In this document: piece after piece, positions 7,699 through 16,125 of the stretch
Position numbering within the stretch: the stretch's first letter is position 1
Layout: every line of letters starts with the position of its first letter
NCBI GenBank assembly: GCA_015059375.1
Contig: SVAN01000009.1
Location: 1-40,675 of the forward strand
Direction: 5' to 3'
Origin: Bacillota bacterium
GTDB taxonomy: Bacteria; Bacillota_I; Bacilli_A; RF39; UBA660
DNA length: 40,675 nucleotides
Translations under genes and position numbers: made by a program
The notes under the pieces: model-generated
Database searches by the model: none
Seen by the model: the letters and a program-made list of their open reading frames with translations, nothing else
What the model was told of the DNA's origin: nothing

Positions 7699-8209
7699 GC
7701 GACTTTCTTGAAATAAATATTATGATTCCGATTATCGAAGGAAGTAGCAACATTAAAAGTGGAGCTAATATTTTATCAACATTATTTTGTTTTTTGATTT
7801 CATTGTAAATTTTTTCAACAACGTCAACGTACTTATTATTATTCAATTCATTTATTAAAGCATTTTCTAATTCTTCATTAAATGATTCAGCATATTCATC
7901 TAATGTATAATTATCGCCAATTACAATATATGGCGCGCCTATAATCTCTTCACCGAATGTTTCTGCAACTTTATCAGCTAGTTTGCGCTTTTCTCGATCT
8001 TCTTTCCACTCAGAATTCCAAACTTCATACTCCACCACTTCAAAAGTGTACTTGTTTTGTAATTTTTTAAAAAATAATACTGTTTTTTGACTAATCTCAT
8101 CTTCACCCTTTGTAAAGATATAAACTGTTACTGCATCCTTTGCTTCAACCACTGGAATAAACTGTGCTAAGCATAGTAGACAGCATAGTCCAATAACTAT
8201 TTTTTTCAT
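7682..8209 (-). CDS. Secreted membrane-anchored thioredoxin-like protein lacking the CxxC
   Basis: The 175-residue product has a signal peptide (about 1-23, with cysteines only in the hydrophobic core), a domain of about 115 residues and a C-terminal membrane helix (about 146-166) with a basic tail. The domain has the thioredoxin pattern: a first strand (AVTVYIFTKG), a helix, a second strand (EVVEYEVWN) and GAPYIVIGD, which fits the cis-proline loop. The redox CxxC expected after the first strand is replaced by GEDE, so it should not work as a disulfide oxidoreductase. It follows the TetR gene by nine bases and is probably controlled by it. Fold assignment is inference from pattern. Confidence 0.65.
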   Translation of the reverse strand: MKKIVIGLCCLLCLAQFIPVVEAKDAVTVYIFTKGEDEISQKTVLFFKKLQNKYTFEVVEYEVWNSEWKEDREKRKLADKVAETFGEEIIGAPYIVIGDNYTLDEYAESFNEELENALINELNNNKYVDVVEKIYNEIKKQNNVDKILAPLLMLLLPSIIGIIIFISRKSQKNKD

Positions 8210-8218
8210 TTCACCTCA

Positions 8219-8767
8219 TTATTTGACCAAATTCTTATATATTTTAACCATTCTTATCATAATTTTTTCTTCATCCAGTTTAATTTGATTAGTAGCAATT
8301 AAGGTTGCTAAACCATTGGCATATAACCACATATGTAAAAATAATTCTTTAGCTTCATCAAAACTAAAGCCATGCTTATTAACCAGATTAATAATTGTTC
8401 CTTGATTCCACTTTTCATCAAAAACATCCTCAATTTTTTTCCATTTTAGATTATCTGACAAAAAAAGACTTATAAAAAGATTTTTATAATTATTTGCAAA
8501 TTCAACATATGCAATACATAATGTTAATAACGCTTTTTTATTATCAATTTTACTTGTTATAAATTCGTCATATTGGCGATATATTTCCACTAAAACATCT
8601 TGTTTTATCTCGTCCATATTATCATATATACGATATAATGGCTTTGTACTTATGCCTATTTGTTTAGCTAGACTACGAGCATTTAATGAATCCCAACCCT
8701 CGTTATTAATCATTTTAACTGCTATTTTTACTATATTTTCTTTTGTAAGCGCTATTGCCTTTGCCAT
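8219..8767 (-). CDS. TetR/AcrR-family transcriptional regulator
   Basis: The 182-residue product has the TetR DNA-binding helices at about residues 9-52; the recognition part reads SLAKQIGISTKPLYRIYDN, with the usual family pattern of a small residue, the turn and a Tyr. The C-terminal half is a helical ligand/dimer domain with no obvious ligand signature. It is the first gene of a two-gene unit with the thioredoxin-like protein. A perfect promoter with a near-palindrome at the start site suggests autorepression. The effector is unknown. Confidence 0.9.
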   Translation of the reverse strand: MAKAIALTKENIVKIAVKMINNEGWDSLNARSLAKQIGISTKPLYRIYDNMDEIKQDVLVEIYRQYDEFITSKIDNKKALLTLCIAYVEFANNYKNLFISLFLSDNLKWKKIEDVFDEKWNQGTIINLVNKHGFSFDEAKELFLHMWLYANGLATLIATNQIKLDEEKIMIRMVKIYKNLVK

Positions 8768-8789
8768 TGTTTTTCCATCCCCTAATCTA

Positions 8790-8801
8790 CGATAACTTAC
8801 G
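8790..8801. promoter_or_regulatory. Candidate TetR operator at the transcription start
   Basis: CGATAACTTACG is an imperfect inverted repeat (four of six positions match) covering roughly +1 to +11 of the promoter at 8807-8835. Its position would block initiation, which fits autorepression by the adjacent TetR protein. This is inference from position and symmetry. Confidence 0.4.
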
Positions 8802-8806
8802 TTTCC

Positions 8807-8835
8807 ATTATATCTAAATTAATGAAATTTGTCAA
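8807..8835 (-). promoter_or_regulatory. Perfect consensus promoter of the TetR unit
   Basis: TTGACA (8830-8835), a 17-base spacer and TATAAT (8807-8812) on the minus strand. The -35 box lies inside the last codons of the TtcA-like gene. A full-consensus promoter for a regulator gene is usual where the regulator represses itself. Confidence 0.85.
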
Positions 8836-9628
8836 AAAATTCTGCTGAATTATAGTGTTTTTTATCTTTTATAAAACCTCTTACGTATTCAATTTCAACA
8901 TTTTCTGCACTTTTAAATATATTAAAATCTACAATATTATTTTCTTGTTTTAACTCTTTGATAATTTCTTTAACTCGAGCCCGCTTCGAATCTTCTTTTT
9001 TCATTGGGCAATTGCAAGAACTACATGTAATGTTATGTTTCTTTACAAAACTTATAATATCTACTTCTCGAACTAAATATAATGGTCTAATCAATTGCAT
9101 GCCGGGAAAGTTCTGACTATCTAATTTAGGCAACATTGTATTAAAAATACCGTTATATAATACAGATAACATTGTTGTTTCAATTACATCATCAAAGTGA
9201 TGGCCCAATGCGATTTTATTGCATCCTAATTCTTGCGCCGCATTATATAAAAATCCCCGCCGCATTTTAGCACATATATAACATGGGGATTTGTGTCCAG
9301 AATTTTTTACTGCAGAAAAAATTGTTGAATCAACCACTTTAGCTTCGATACCGATTTCCTTTGTGCTGTTGATAATTTGTTGTAAATTATTATTGTCATA
9401 TCCAGGATTCATTATCAAATATTCACATTCAATTTTCTTTTTACCATGACGAGCTATCTCTTGCATACACTTTGCTAAAACAAGAGAATCTTTCCCACCG
9501 CTTATACATACGCATATCCGATCGCCATCTTCTAATAAGTTATAATCAGTAACAGCTTTAGTAAATGGTCTAAATATCGTTTTACGAAAATTTGTTAATA
9601 TACTTCTTTCAATTTCTTTTGGCTTCAT
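8819..9628 (-). CDS. ttcA: TtcA-like tRNA thiolation ATPase
   Basis: A 269-residue PP-loop ATP pyrophosphatase of the TtcA/TilS superfamily. The PP-loop is SGGKDS (residues 43-48). Other TtcA-type features are a PCYICAKMRR motif (the first iron-sulfur Cys pair), GHHFDDVIET and a C-terminal CSSCNCP. TtcA makes 2-thiocytidine at tRNA position 32 by activating the base with ATP and using a [4Fe-4S] cluster; whether this member modifies C32 cannot be seen. Its promoter at 9635-9663 places the start of transcription almost on the ATG. Confidence 0.85.
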   Translation of the reverse strand: MKPKEIERSILTNFRKTIFRPFTKAVTDYNLLEDGDRICVCISGGKDSLVLAKCMQEIARHGKKKIECEYLIMNPGYDNNNLQQIINSTKEIGIEAKVVDSTIFSAVKNSGHKSPCYICAKMRRGFLYNAAQELGCNKIALGHHFDDVIETTMLSVLYNGIFNTMLPKLDSQNFPGMQLIRPLYLVREVDIISFVKKHNITCSSCNCPMKKEDSKRARVKEIIKELKQENNIVDFNIFKSAENVEIEYVRGFIKDKKHYNSAEFFDKFH

Positions 9629-9634
9629 AATTTT

Positions 9635-9663
9635 ATTATCACCATAAATTTATATTATGTCAA
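9635..9663 (-). promoter_or_regulatory. Promoter of the TtcA-like gene
   Basis: TTGACA, a 17-base spacer and GATAAT on the minus strand. With normal spacing the first transcribed base would fall at or next to the A of the ATG at 9628, so the mRNA may be leaderless; the GGTGAT that could act as ribosome site overlaps the -10 box. Confidence 0.6.
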
Positions 9664-9714
9664 ATAAAAAATAGATATTGATAAATTCCAACTTTTGGAG
9701 ATATCAACATCTAC
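9664..9714 (-). terminator. Terminator of the pheST operon
   Basis: The transcript pairs AGATGTTGATA with TATCAATATCT (eleven pairs, one G-U) plus an inner CC/GG, followed by a T-rich run (TATTTTTTATTTG). It lies just after the pheT stop codon. Confidence 0.8.
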
Positions 9715-9718
9715 TTTT

Positions 9719-12085
9719 TTATCCTCTTAGCTTAGCACCAAGCTTTTCTTCAACATCAGCAATAATTTTATTAAATACTGCCATTACTTCATCATCCTGT
9801 AATGTTTTAGAAGAATCTTTAAATGTTAATTTATAAGCAATAGATTTCTTTCCGGCCTCAAAGTTATTATAAACATCAAAGACTTCAACTAAATCAAGAA
9901 TGTTGCCTCCTGAGGATTTAATTTGCTTTTTAATAACTTCGCTTTCAACTTCATTATCTACCACAAAAGCAACATCTTTAGTAATTTCAGGGTATCTTGA
10001 AGCTTCTTTAAACTTAATCGGTTTTATTGTTTTTTCATATAATTTTGTCATTGAAAGCTCGGCAACGTAAACATCATCTTTTTGTAAACTTGGATGAACC
10101 CTACCGATAATTCCAATTTCTTCGCGATCAATCATAATTTTCGCGCTAATGCCAGGATGCAAACTATCTACTTCTGCCTTCACAAAAGAATATCGATTTT
10201 TAAATCCCAAATAATCTAATAAATTTTCAACAATTCCTTTTATTAAATAAAAGTCACACTTATTTTCTATATTTTGCCAATTATTAATAATATAATTTCC
10301 TTTAACTAACATTGCAACTTTTGTGTCTTCTTGATAGCTAACATCATATGTTTTAGCAATTTCATAAAGCAAGATATCTTTTACATTTCGTGCTTTGTTA
10401 TATTCAAAAACTTCTAACAAGGAACCTAAAATCGATGTTCTTATAATCGATTTATCAACACTCATCGGATTAGAAAGATTAATGGCAACAACATCATTAT
10501 ATCTAAATAATGCGGCATTTTCAGGGCTAACCAAAGTATAAGTTTTTGTTTCATTCAACCCTAATGCACGTAATCTTTTCGAGATTTCTTTTCTAATCTT
10601 TACATCTCCAACATACACACCACGACGCGAAGGAACAACAGGAAGCGTTGATGTTAAATTTTGATAGCCATACAATCTGCCAATTTCTTCAGCAATATCA
10701 TTAACATTAGGATCAATATCAAGGCGACGATATGGTATTTCTACAACAAATCCATCATCTTTTACTTCATACATAAAGCCCAAACGTTCAAGTTCTTTTT
10801 CAACATCTTTATCAGTTAATTTCATTCCTAACAATGAATTAATATCATCGGTTTTAAATGTAACAATTTTCTTCTCTTTATTTGCTTTATCATGTTTTAA
10901 CGTTCCTTTCAGCACAGTTGCTCCAGCATACTTTTCTAATAAATGGCATGCTCTTTCAATTGCTGCATCAGTATACTCAAATGACAAACCTTTTCCATAT
11001 CTAATTGATGCTTCACTACGCAAATCTAGTCTAGAAGCCGTATATCTAATTGCAGTTGCATCAAAGATAGCGCTTTCAATAAGGACATCAGTAGTTTGTT
11101 CATCCACTTCTGTATTTGCTCCACCCATTACACCCGCAATACATACAGGTTTAGAACCATCAGTAATTACAATATCATTAGATTGAAGTTTTCTTTCGAT
11201 TCCATCTAATGTGATAATTTCTTCATTTTCTTCAGCATTTCTTACTAAAATTTTACTACCTAACTTATTTTTATCAAAAAAATGAAGAGGTTGACCATAT
11301 TCAAGCATTACATAATTAGAAATATCTACAACATTATTAATTGGTCGTAACCCTACAGATAAAAGTCTTTGTTTAATAAAATCAGGAGATTCTCCAATTC
11401 TAACATTTTTTACCATCTTTGCAGTATAATATGGACATTTATCAGTTTCTACAGATATTTCTATATGATTTTCTACACAATCGCTATTTTCTGAATAATT
11501 ACATTCAGGAAGTGTGACTTTTTTATTTAATATAGATGCAATTTCATAGGCAAAACCGATGTGGTAATAACAGTCATTATTTCTGTGTTTATGGATATCT
11601 AACTCATAGACAGTTGTATTAGTTTTCAAATATTCATTTGCATCTGTGCCTGCTTCTAAATCTGTATTTAATATTTCTATTCCCTTGGCATGCGTTTCAT
11701 CATTTTTAGGCTCTAATCCTAATTCATAAAGCGCACAAATCATTCCGTTAGATTCAACACCACGAATAACTCCTGTTTCAATCTTAAAATCACCAGGAAG
11801 AACGCAGCCAGGTAGTGCAACAATAACTTTAATTCCTTCTTTAACATTTGGAGCACCACAAACAATTTGTTCAACTTTTTCACCTATATTTACTTGACAA
11901 ATGTGAAGATGATCACTATTAGGATGATCAACACAATTTAATACTTCACCAATAACCAAGTTATCAATCCTAGATGAAATAACTTTTTCAACATTGATCC
12001 CTGCTTTCGTAATCTTAACAGCTAATTCCTTTAAATCTTCATCACTAATATCGATATAATCTTTTACCCAATCTAAATTTATCAC
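9719..12085 (-). CDS. pheT: Phenylalanyl-tRNA synthetase beta subunit
   Basis: The 788-residue product has the usual length. It forms the alpha2-beta2 enzyme with PheS. In order it shows the EMAP-type tRNA-binding domain (about 40-150), B3/B4 editing domain, B5 domain (about 400-470, with the Mg-site-like NDIAEEIGRLYGYQN), the catalytic-like core and the C-terminal anticodon-binding FDX-ACB domain (KFKEASRYPEITKDVAFVV onward). The start codon is GTG (MINLDWVKDYIDI). It follows pheS by two bases and shares its T-box control. Confidence 0.96.
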   Translation of the reverse strand: MINLDWVKDYIDISDEDLKELAVKITKAGINVEKVISSRIDNLVIGEVLNCVDHPNSDHLHICQVNIGEKVEQIVCGAPNVKEGIKVIVALPGCVLPGDFKIETGVIRGVESNGMICALYELGLEPKNDETHAKGIEILNTDLEAGTDANEYLKTNTTVYELDIHKHRNNDCYYHIGFAYEIASILNKKVTLPECNYSENSDCVENHIEISVETDKCPYYTAKMVKNVRIGESPDFIKQRLLSVGLRPINNVVDISNYVMLEYGQPLHFFDKNKLGSKILVRNAEENEEIITLDGIERKLQSNDIVITDGSKPVCIAGVMGGANTEVDEQTTDVLIESAIFDATAIRYTASRLDLRSEASIRYGKGLSFEYTDAAIERACHLLEKYAGATVLKGTLKHDKANKEKKIVTFKTDDINSLLGMKLTDKDVEKELERLGFMYEVKDDGFVVEIPYRRLDIDPNVNDIAEEIGRLYGYQNLTSTLPVVPSRRGVYVGDVKIRKEISKRLRALGLNETKTYTLVSPENAALFRYNDVVAINLSNPMSVDKSIIRTSILGSLLEVFEYNKARNVKDILLYEIAKTYDVSYQEDTKVAMLVKGNYIINNWQNIENKCDFYLIKGIVENLLDYLGFKNRYSFVKAEVDSLHPGISAKIMIDREEIGIIGRVHPSLQKDDVYVAELSMTKLYEKTIKPIKFKEASRYPEITKDVAFVVDNEVESEVIKKQIKSSGGNILDLVEVFDVYNNFEAGKKSIAYKLTFKDSSKTLQDDEVMAVFNKIIADVEEKLGAKLRG

Positions 12086-12087
12086 TA

Positions 12088-13131
12088 TTACACATCCCTT
12101 CTGTCAAATACTTTTGATTCTCTTAAGTCAGTGTTGTAAAAAGTTCTAATATCACTAATTCCATACTTTAACATTGCCAATCTTTCGGCACCAAAACCAA
12201 AAGCAAAACCAGACCATACATTAGGATCATATCCGCAATTTCTAAGAACATTAGGATGAACCATACCGGCTCCACTTACTGTAATCCACCCAGTAGATTT
12301 ACAAAGCGGACAGCCTTTTCCTTTGCACGAAAAACAAGTAATATCAGTTTCTACTGATGGTTCAGTAAATTGATAATAGCTTGGTCTAAATCTCGTTTCA
12401 ATATCTTCACCAAATAATCGTTTTACAATAACATCAAAGGTCCCTTTTAAATCCGAAAGCTTAATATTTTTATCCACTAGTAGGCCTTCAATTTGCATAA
12501 ATTGGTGTGAATGGGTTGCATCATCACTGTCTCGACGATAGGTTTTACCAGGACAAATCATTCTAACAGGTTTATCTCCTCCAGCGGCAATCATCGTTCT
12601 AGCTTGGACTGGTGAAGTTTGGCTTCTTAAAAGAATCCTTTCATCTTCAATATAGAATGTATCTTGGGCATCTCTAGCAGGATGACCCAAAGGTATATTT
12701 AATAATTCGAAATTATACTTATCCTCCTCAATTTCTGGACCATCAACAACATCGTACCCCAAAGACATAAATACTTCTTCGACCTCTTCTATAACCTTTT
12801 CCAAAATATTAGGAGCCCCAACAGCGATTTTAGTAGATGGCAAAGTTATATCTATTTGTTCGCTGGAAAGCTTAGCATTCAGCTTTTCTTCTTCGAAAAA
12901 TTTAATTTTCGCTTCAATATTATCACTTAGCTCTTGTTTTAAACTATTTAATGTTTTACCAAAAACTTTCTTTTCTTCAACCGTTAAATCTCGCATTTTA
13001 CTAGCCAGTTCATTTACCGGCCCCTTTTTTCCTAAATACATTACTCTAAGCTCATTAACTTCTTCTAAAGTACTTACATTACTTAACTTCTCGTTAACTT
13101 CTTGCGCAAGTAATCTTGCTTTTTCTTCCAT
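12088..13131 (-). CDS. pheS: Phenylalanyl-tRNA synthetase alpha subunit
   Basis: This is the catalytic subunit that charges tRNA-Phe. The 347-residue product has an N-terminal coiled coil (about 1-90) and the class II core: motif 1 around FMSLGYDVVDGPEIE, motif 2 RSQTSPVQARTM ... FRPSYYQFTEPSVE, and motif 3 GFAFGFGAERLAMLKYGI. It has an AAAGGAAGG ribosome site. A T-box leader lies directly upstream, so expression should respond to uncharged tRNA-Phe. The cysteines of FSCKGKGCPLCKSTGW suggest a metal site seen in some relatives. Confidence 0.97.
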   Translation of the reverse strand: MEEKARLLAQEVNEKLSNVSTLEEVNELRVMYLGKKGPVNELASKMRDLTVEEKKVFGKTLNSLKQELSDNIEAKIKFFEEEKLNAKLSSEQIDITLPSTKIAVGAPNILEKVIEEVEEVFMSLGYDVVDGPEIEEDKYNFELLNIPLGHPARDAQDTFYIEDERILLRSQTSPVQARTMIAAGGDKPVRMICPGKTYRRDSDDATHSHQFMQIEGLLVDKNIKLSDLKGTFDVIVKRLFGEDIETRFRPSYYQFTEPSVETDITCFSCKGKGCPLCKSTGWITVSGAGMVHPNVLRNCGYDPNVWSGFAFGFGAERLAMLKYGISDIRTFYNTDLRESKVFDRRDV

Positions 13132-13147
13132 ATTCTATCCTTCCTTT

Positions 13148-13345
13148 AATAAAAAAAGACTTCATAAATATAAGGACGAGCAAACCCGCGGTACCACCTT
13201 ACTTTATGATGTCTTCATACACTTTAAATATTTAACGCTATCAACCGATTATACTCATTATTTGAATTTCGTTTTAAGTTTTTATAATACTCTCACCATA
13301 TATACTATTCTCTTTTACTTTCTTCCTAAAACTACTTAAAATAAC
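13148..13345 (-). ncRNA. T-box riboswitch leader of pheST
   Basis: The leader contains the T-box core AAGGTGGTACCGCGG (13186-13200), which contacts the acceptor end of uncharged tRNA. It is followed by a terminator whose arms lie near 13204-13213 and 13158-13169 with a T-run at 13151-13157. The upstream part (about 13250-13345) should be Stem I; a TTC triplet at 13264-13266 fits a Phe specifier codon, but I could not verify the full fold. Uncharged tRNA-Phe would stabilise the antiterminator and switch on pheST. Confidence 0.93.
13151..13213 (-). terminator. T-box terminator
   Basis: The two arms around the T-box core are complementary (GACATCATAAA with TTTATGAAGTC, one mismatch; GTAAGG with CCTTAT), and are followed by seven T residues. 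It competes with the antiterminator. Confidence 0.85.
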
Positions 13346-13355
13346 TCATCGTATC

Positions 13356-13895
13356 TTAATAATTTGTACTTTTTAATTCCATAAATGATTCTGGATGTTT
13401 ACATACTGGGCAAACTTTTAAAGCATCTTTGCCATAGTATACATGCCCGCAATTTCGACAAATCCAAATTACTTCTTGGTCTTTATGAAAAACTGTATCA
13501 TTTTCTACTGCATTCACTAATTCTAAATATCTTTCTTCATGATGCTTTTCAATCTCTGCTACTTTTTCAAATAAGAAAGCTATTTGATCGAAACCTTCTT
13601 CTCTAGCTACCTCAGCAAAACCTTTATACATCTCAGTCCACTCATAATTTTCTCCATTAGCGGCATCCTTTAAATTTTCAATCGTTGAAGGAATACTTCC
13701 ACCGTTTAATTCCTTAAACCAAAGTTTAGCATGTTCTTTTTCGTTATTTGCGGTTTCTTCAAAAATCGCTGCAATTTGTTCATATCCATCTTTTTTTGCT
13801 TGCGATGCATAATAAGAATATTTATTTCTAGCTTGACTTTCTCCAGCAAAAGCCGCCATTAAATTTTGTTCTGTTTTACTTCCTTTTAATTCCAT
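13356..13895 (-). CDS. rbr: Rubrerythrin
   Basis: Rubrerythrin reduces hydrogen peroxide in anaerobes and microaerobes. The 179-residue product has a four-helix diiron domain with two Glu-x6-Glu-x2-His type motifs ([10 protein letters not shown] and [10 protein letters not shown]) and a C-terminal rubredoxin-like Fe(Cys)4 site (CRNCGHVY and CPVCKHP). All expected metal ligands are visible. It is transcribed alone and lies just upstream of the T-box leader. An AAGAGGTG ribosome site precedes the ATG. Confidence 0.97.
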   Translation of the reverse strand: MELKGSKTEQNLMAAFAGESQARNKYSYYASQAKKDGYEQIAAIFEETANNEKEHAKLWFKELNGGSIPSTIENLKDAANGENYEWTEMYKGFAEVAREEGFDQIAFLFEKVAEIEKHHEERYLELVNAVENDTVFHKDQEVIWICRNCGHVYYGKDALKVCPVCKHPESFMELKSTNY

Positions 13896-13925
13896 AATTC
13901 ACCTCTTAAAATATTTAATATCTAT

Positions 13926-13954
13926 ATATTAACATAGAAAAAAAAGAGAGTCAA
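13926..13954 (-). promoter_or_regulatory. Rubrerythrin promoter
   Basis: TTGACT, a 17-base spacer and TAATAT on the minus strand, about 30 bases before the start codon. It is divergent from the symporter promoter. I could not recognise a PerR-type operator here. Confidence 0.65.
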
Positions 13955-13963
13955 TTTAGTATT

Positions 13964-13991
13964 TTGGAAATATTTATCTATTTTTTAATAT
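13964..13991 (+). promoter_or_regulatory. Symporter promoter
   Basis: TTGGAA, a 16-base spacer and TAATAT, followed by an AGGTGAT ribosome site and the ATG at 14010. The match is moderate. Confidence 0.45.
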
Positions 13992-14009
13992 ATTTAAATA
14001 GGTGATATA

Positions 14010-15215
14010 ATGAAAAGATTTTTTAAATATTATAGGTCTTCTTTCGCCTTATTATTAAGTATGGTGATTGGACTTATAATTGGGCTTATTTTCAAAGAAA
14101 AAGCAACTGCTCTATCTCCATTAGGTACTCTATTTATTAATCTACTAAGCACAATAATTGTTCCATTGATTTTCACTACAATTACTCTTTCTATAGCTAA
14201 AATTAAGCCTCAAATTGTTGCAAAATTACTCAAAAATATTGTAATTGTCTTTGTAATAATGTCGTTGTTGTCTGTGCTTGTTGGAATTATCTCTACTTAT
14301 GCTTATCGTTTTGTTTCCACGCAAAATACCATTGAGACTCACCATAATGTAACAACCGAAAATACTGATTTAAACTTTTTAGAAAGAACAGTTAATATGA
14401 TTAGTGTAAATGATTTTAATTCGCTACTCACAAAAGAAAATATGATTGCTCTTATTGTTTTCTCAATAATCATTGGCATCGCGGCATATAAAAGCAAGGA
14501 AAAAGCAAAACCATTTATTAGTTTTCTAGAAAGTTGTGAAGAAATATTAATGCGCGTTATCACAATTATTATGTATTATGCGCCGATTGGTATATGTGCT
14601 TTCTTCGCTAGCATGGTTGGCACTTTAGGTGGGCAAATTGCTGCAGATTACTTAAAAGTTTTTATTTACTATGCTGTAATATCCATTCTTTTCGCAGCAA
14701 TTGTTTATTCCGTTATAGCTAAGATATCTGGAAAAAGTGTCAAAGAATTTTGGAAAGAATCAATTCCTATTATTCTTTGCTCATTAAGTACTTGTTCTTC
14801 CGCTTCATGTTTACCAATAAATATAAATACCGCAGAAAAACTTGGCGTATCAGATCAAGTAAGTAAAACAACAATTTCTTTAGGAACAAGCTTTCACAAA
14901 GACGGATCTGTTATTGACAGTGTGTTTAAAATAATGTTTTTAGTGTATTTATTTAATAGTAACATTAATATTATTCAAGTAATCATTGTTGCCTTAGCCG
15001 CTACACTTCTAATTACTGCTGTTCCAGTTGGCGGTGGTACAATTAGTGAAATGTGTATTATTACTTTGTTAGGATTTCCAGTAGCAGCTCTTCCCATCTT
15101 AACAATTATAGCTACAATTACAGATGCTCCTGCTACAATGCTTAATGCTCTCGGAGATACATCCGCATCATTGCTAGTCGATAAGCTTATGAAAAAAGAT
15201 ACTATTTCGTCATAG
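14010..15215 (+). CDS. Dicarboxylate/amino acid:cation symporter (SDF family)
   Basis: A 401-residue polytopic protein of the GltP/DctA/SstT family, which takes up glutamate, aspartate, serine/threonine or C4-dicarboxylates with Na+ or H+. The family's reentrant hairpin is visible as LSTCSSASCLP (the serine-rich loop), followed by LGTSFHKDGS in place of the usual GATxNMDG, then VPVGGGTISEM and TITDAPATMLNALGD near the C-terminus. The His-Lys in the substrate/ion-site helix and the extra cysteines are deviations, so substrate cannot be given. It ends overlapping the convergent gene at 15202 by 14 bases. Confidence 0.88.
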   Translation: MKRFFKYYRSSFALLLSMVIGLIIGLIFKEKATALSPLGTLFINLLSTIIVPLIFTTITLSIAKIKPQIVAKLLKNIVIVFVIMSLLSVLVGIISTYAYRFVSTQNTIETHHNVTTENTDLNFLERTVNMISVNDFNSLLTKENMIALIVFSIIIGIAAYKSKEKAKPFISFLESCEEILMRVITIIMYYAPIGICAFFASMVGTLGGQIAADYLKVFIYYAVISILFAAIVYSVIAKISGKSVKEFWKESIPIILCSLSTCSSASCLPININTAEKLGVSDQVSKTTISLGTSFHKDGSVIDSVFKIMFLVYLFNSNINIIQVIIVALAATLLITAVPVGGGTISEMCIITLLGFPVAALPILTIIATITDAPATMLNALGDTSASLLVDKLMKKDTISS

Positions 15216-15223
15216 TATCTTTT
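15194..15223. terminator. Bidirectional terminator inside overlapping gene ends
   Basis: A perfect twelve-base-pair inverted repeat (AAAAGATACTAT / ATAGTATCTTTT) with a six-base loop. It includes the stop codons of both convergent genes, which overlap here. Confidence 0.85.
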
Positions 15224-15447
15224 ATATTCTGGGTTAATTTTGCCATTAATTCAGTATTTTTAACTAATTCCACATATGAACCATCCTGTTCTTCGACTAA
15301 TTTCAACAAGACTAACTTTTTAGAATTAATATTCTCTTGTTCATCAACACCCGCAGCCAAGAAATAACGAAATCCTTCAAATATCGTTTCTTCTAGCAAT
15401 ATAAAACGTTCCTCGTTTTCTAGTACAATAATATCATTAACTTTCAT
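15202..15447 (-). CDS. DUF1292-like small cytoplasmic protein
   Basis: The 81-residue product, started at 15447 (MKVNDIIVLENEERF) behind AAAGGA, resembles the YrzB/DUF1292 family of short acidic proteins: strand-rich, with an 'ENEERFILLEE' opening and a central 'FLAAGVDE' strand. Starting at 15471 would add eight residues and lacks a ribosome site. The family has no established function. It overlaps the end of the signal peptidase gene by eleven bases and is the last gene of that operon. Confidence 0.65.
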   Translation of the reverse strand: MKVNDIIVLENEERFILLEETIFEGFRYFLAAGVDEQENINSKKLVLLKLVEEQDGSYVELVKNTELMAKLTQNIKDTMTK

Positions 15448-16105
15448 CGGTATTGTTCCTTTCATTTTCAATTATACCATTATTTTTATCTTCTTCTAAT
15501 AATCGACGATTTGCTTCTTCAGCATTCTTTTTAACTTTGCTAATTCTAATAAGTTTAGAAACATCTTTAATTATTACGTAAACCGCCGGTAAAATTACTA
15601 CCAATAACCATCCAAATTTACTTGCTACAAAGAATTGAATTCGTCCTAATTGTGGTATTTTAATTACTGCTTTACCTATTACATTTCTATATAAAGCCGG
15701 AGCGCTGTCTTTTGATAAATTATTATCCCCTTGCGTTGTAAATTGATATTCGCCATTAACAATTTGAATATCCTTAACCCGGTGAGTAATTGTCATTCCA
15801 TAAGTAAATGAACTCGAAGATTTAAAGGTAATAATATCTCCTACTTTTATATCCTCGGGTTTATCCACCTTCGTATTTATGATAACATCATACACCTTAA
15901 TTTTCGGCGTCATACTAGGACTTACAATTGTATATATCGAGTAAGGTGGAGCAAAACTCTCTCCTTTTCTAGCATATATCTGAAGGGAAATATAATAATA
16001 TACTAAACAGGCTGCACAAGCAATTAGAATTACAAAAATAGCCCAAGTTATAATACTTGATAAATAATTTATTATCGATTTTATTTTCACACTATTTCTT
16101 TTCAT
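15437..16105 (-). CDS. sipW: SipW-type signal peptidase I
   Basis: A membrane-bound type I signal peptidase. The 222-residue product has an N-terminal helix (about 15-40), the catalytic serine motif VSPSMTP (Ser64), THRV with His108 where bacterial enzymes normally have Lys, TTQGDNN and a C-terminal membrane helix. Ser-His in place of Ser-Lys marks the ER/archaeal-like SipW branch, which in Bacillus processes the TasA fibre protein and its relatives. The gene follows the Asp-rich repeat protein by 20 bases, which makes that protein the likely substrate or partner. Confidence 0.9.
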   Translation of the reverse strand: MKRNSVKIKSIINYLSSIITWAIFVILIACAACLVYYYISLQIYARKGESFAPPYSIYTIVSPSMTPKIKVYDVIINTKVDKPEDIKVGDIITFKSSSSFTYGMTITHRVKDIQIVNGEYQFTTQGDNNLSKDSAPALYRNVIGKAVIKIPQLGRIQFFVASKFGWLLVVILPAVYVIIKDVSKLIRISKVKKNAEEANRRLLEEDKNNGIIENERNNTDES

Positions 16106-16125
16106 ATACCCTTCTTCTTAATTTC

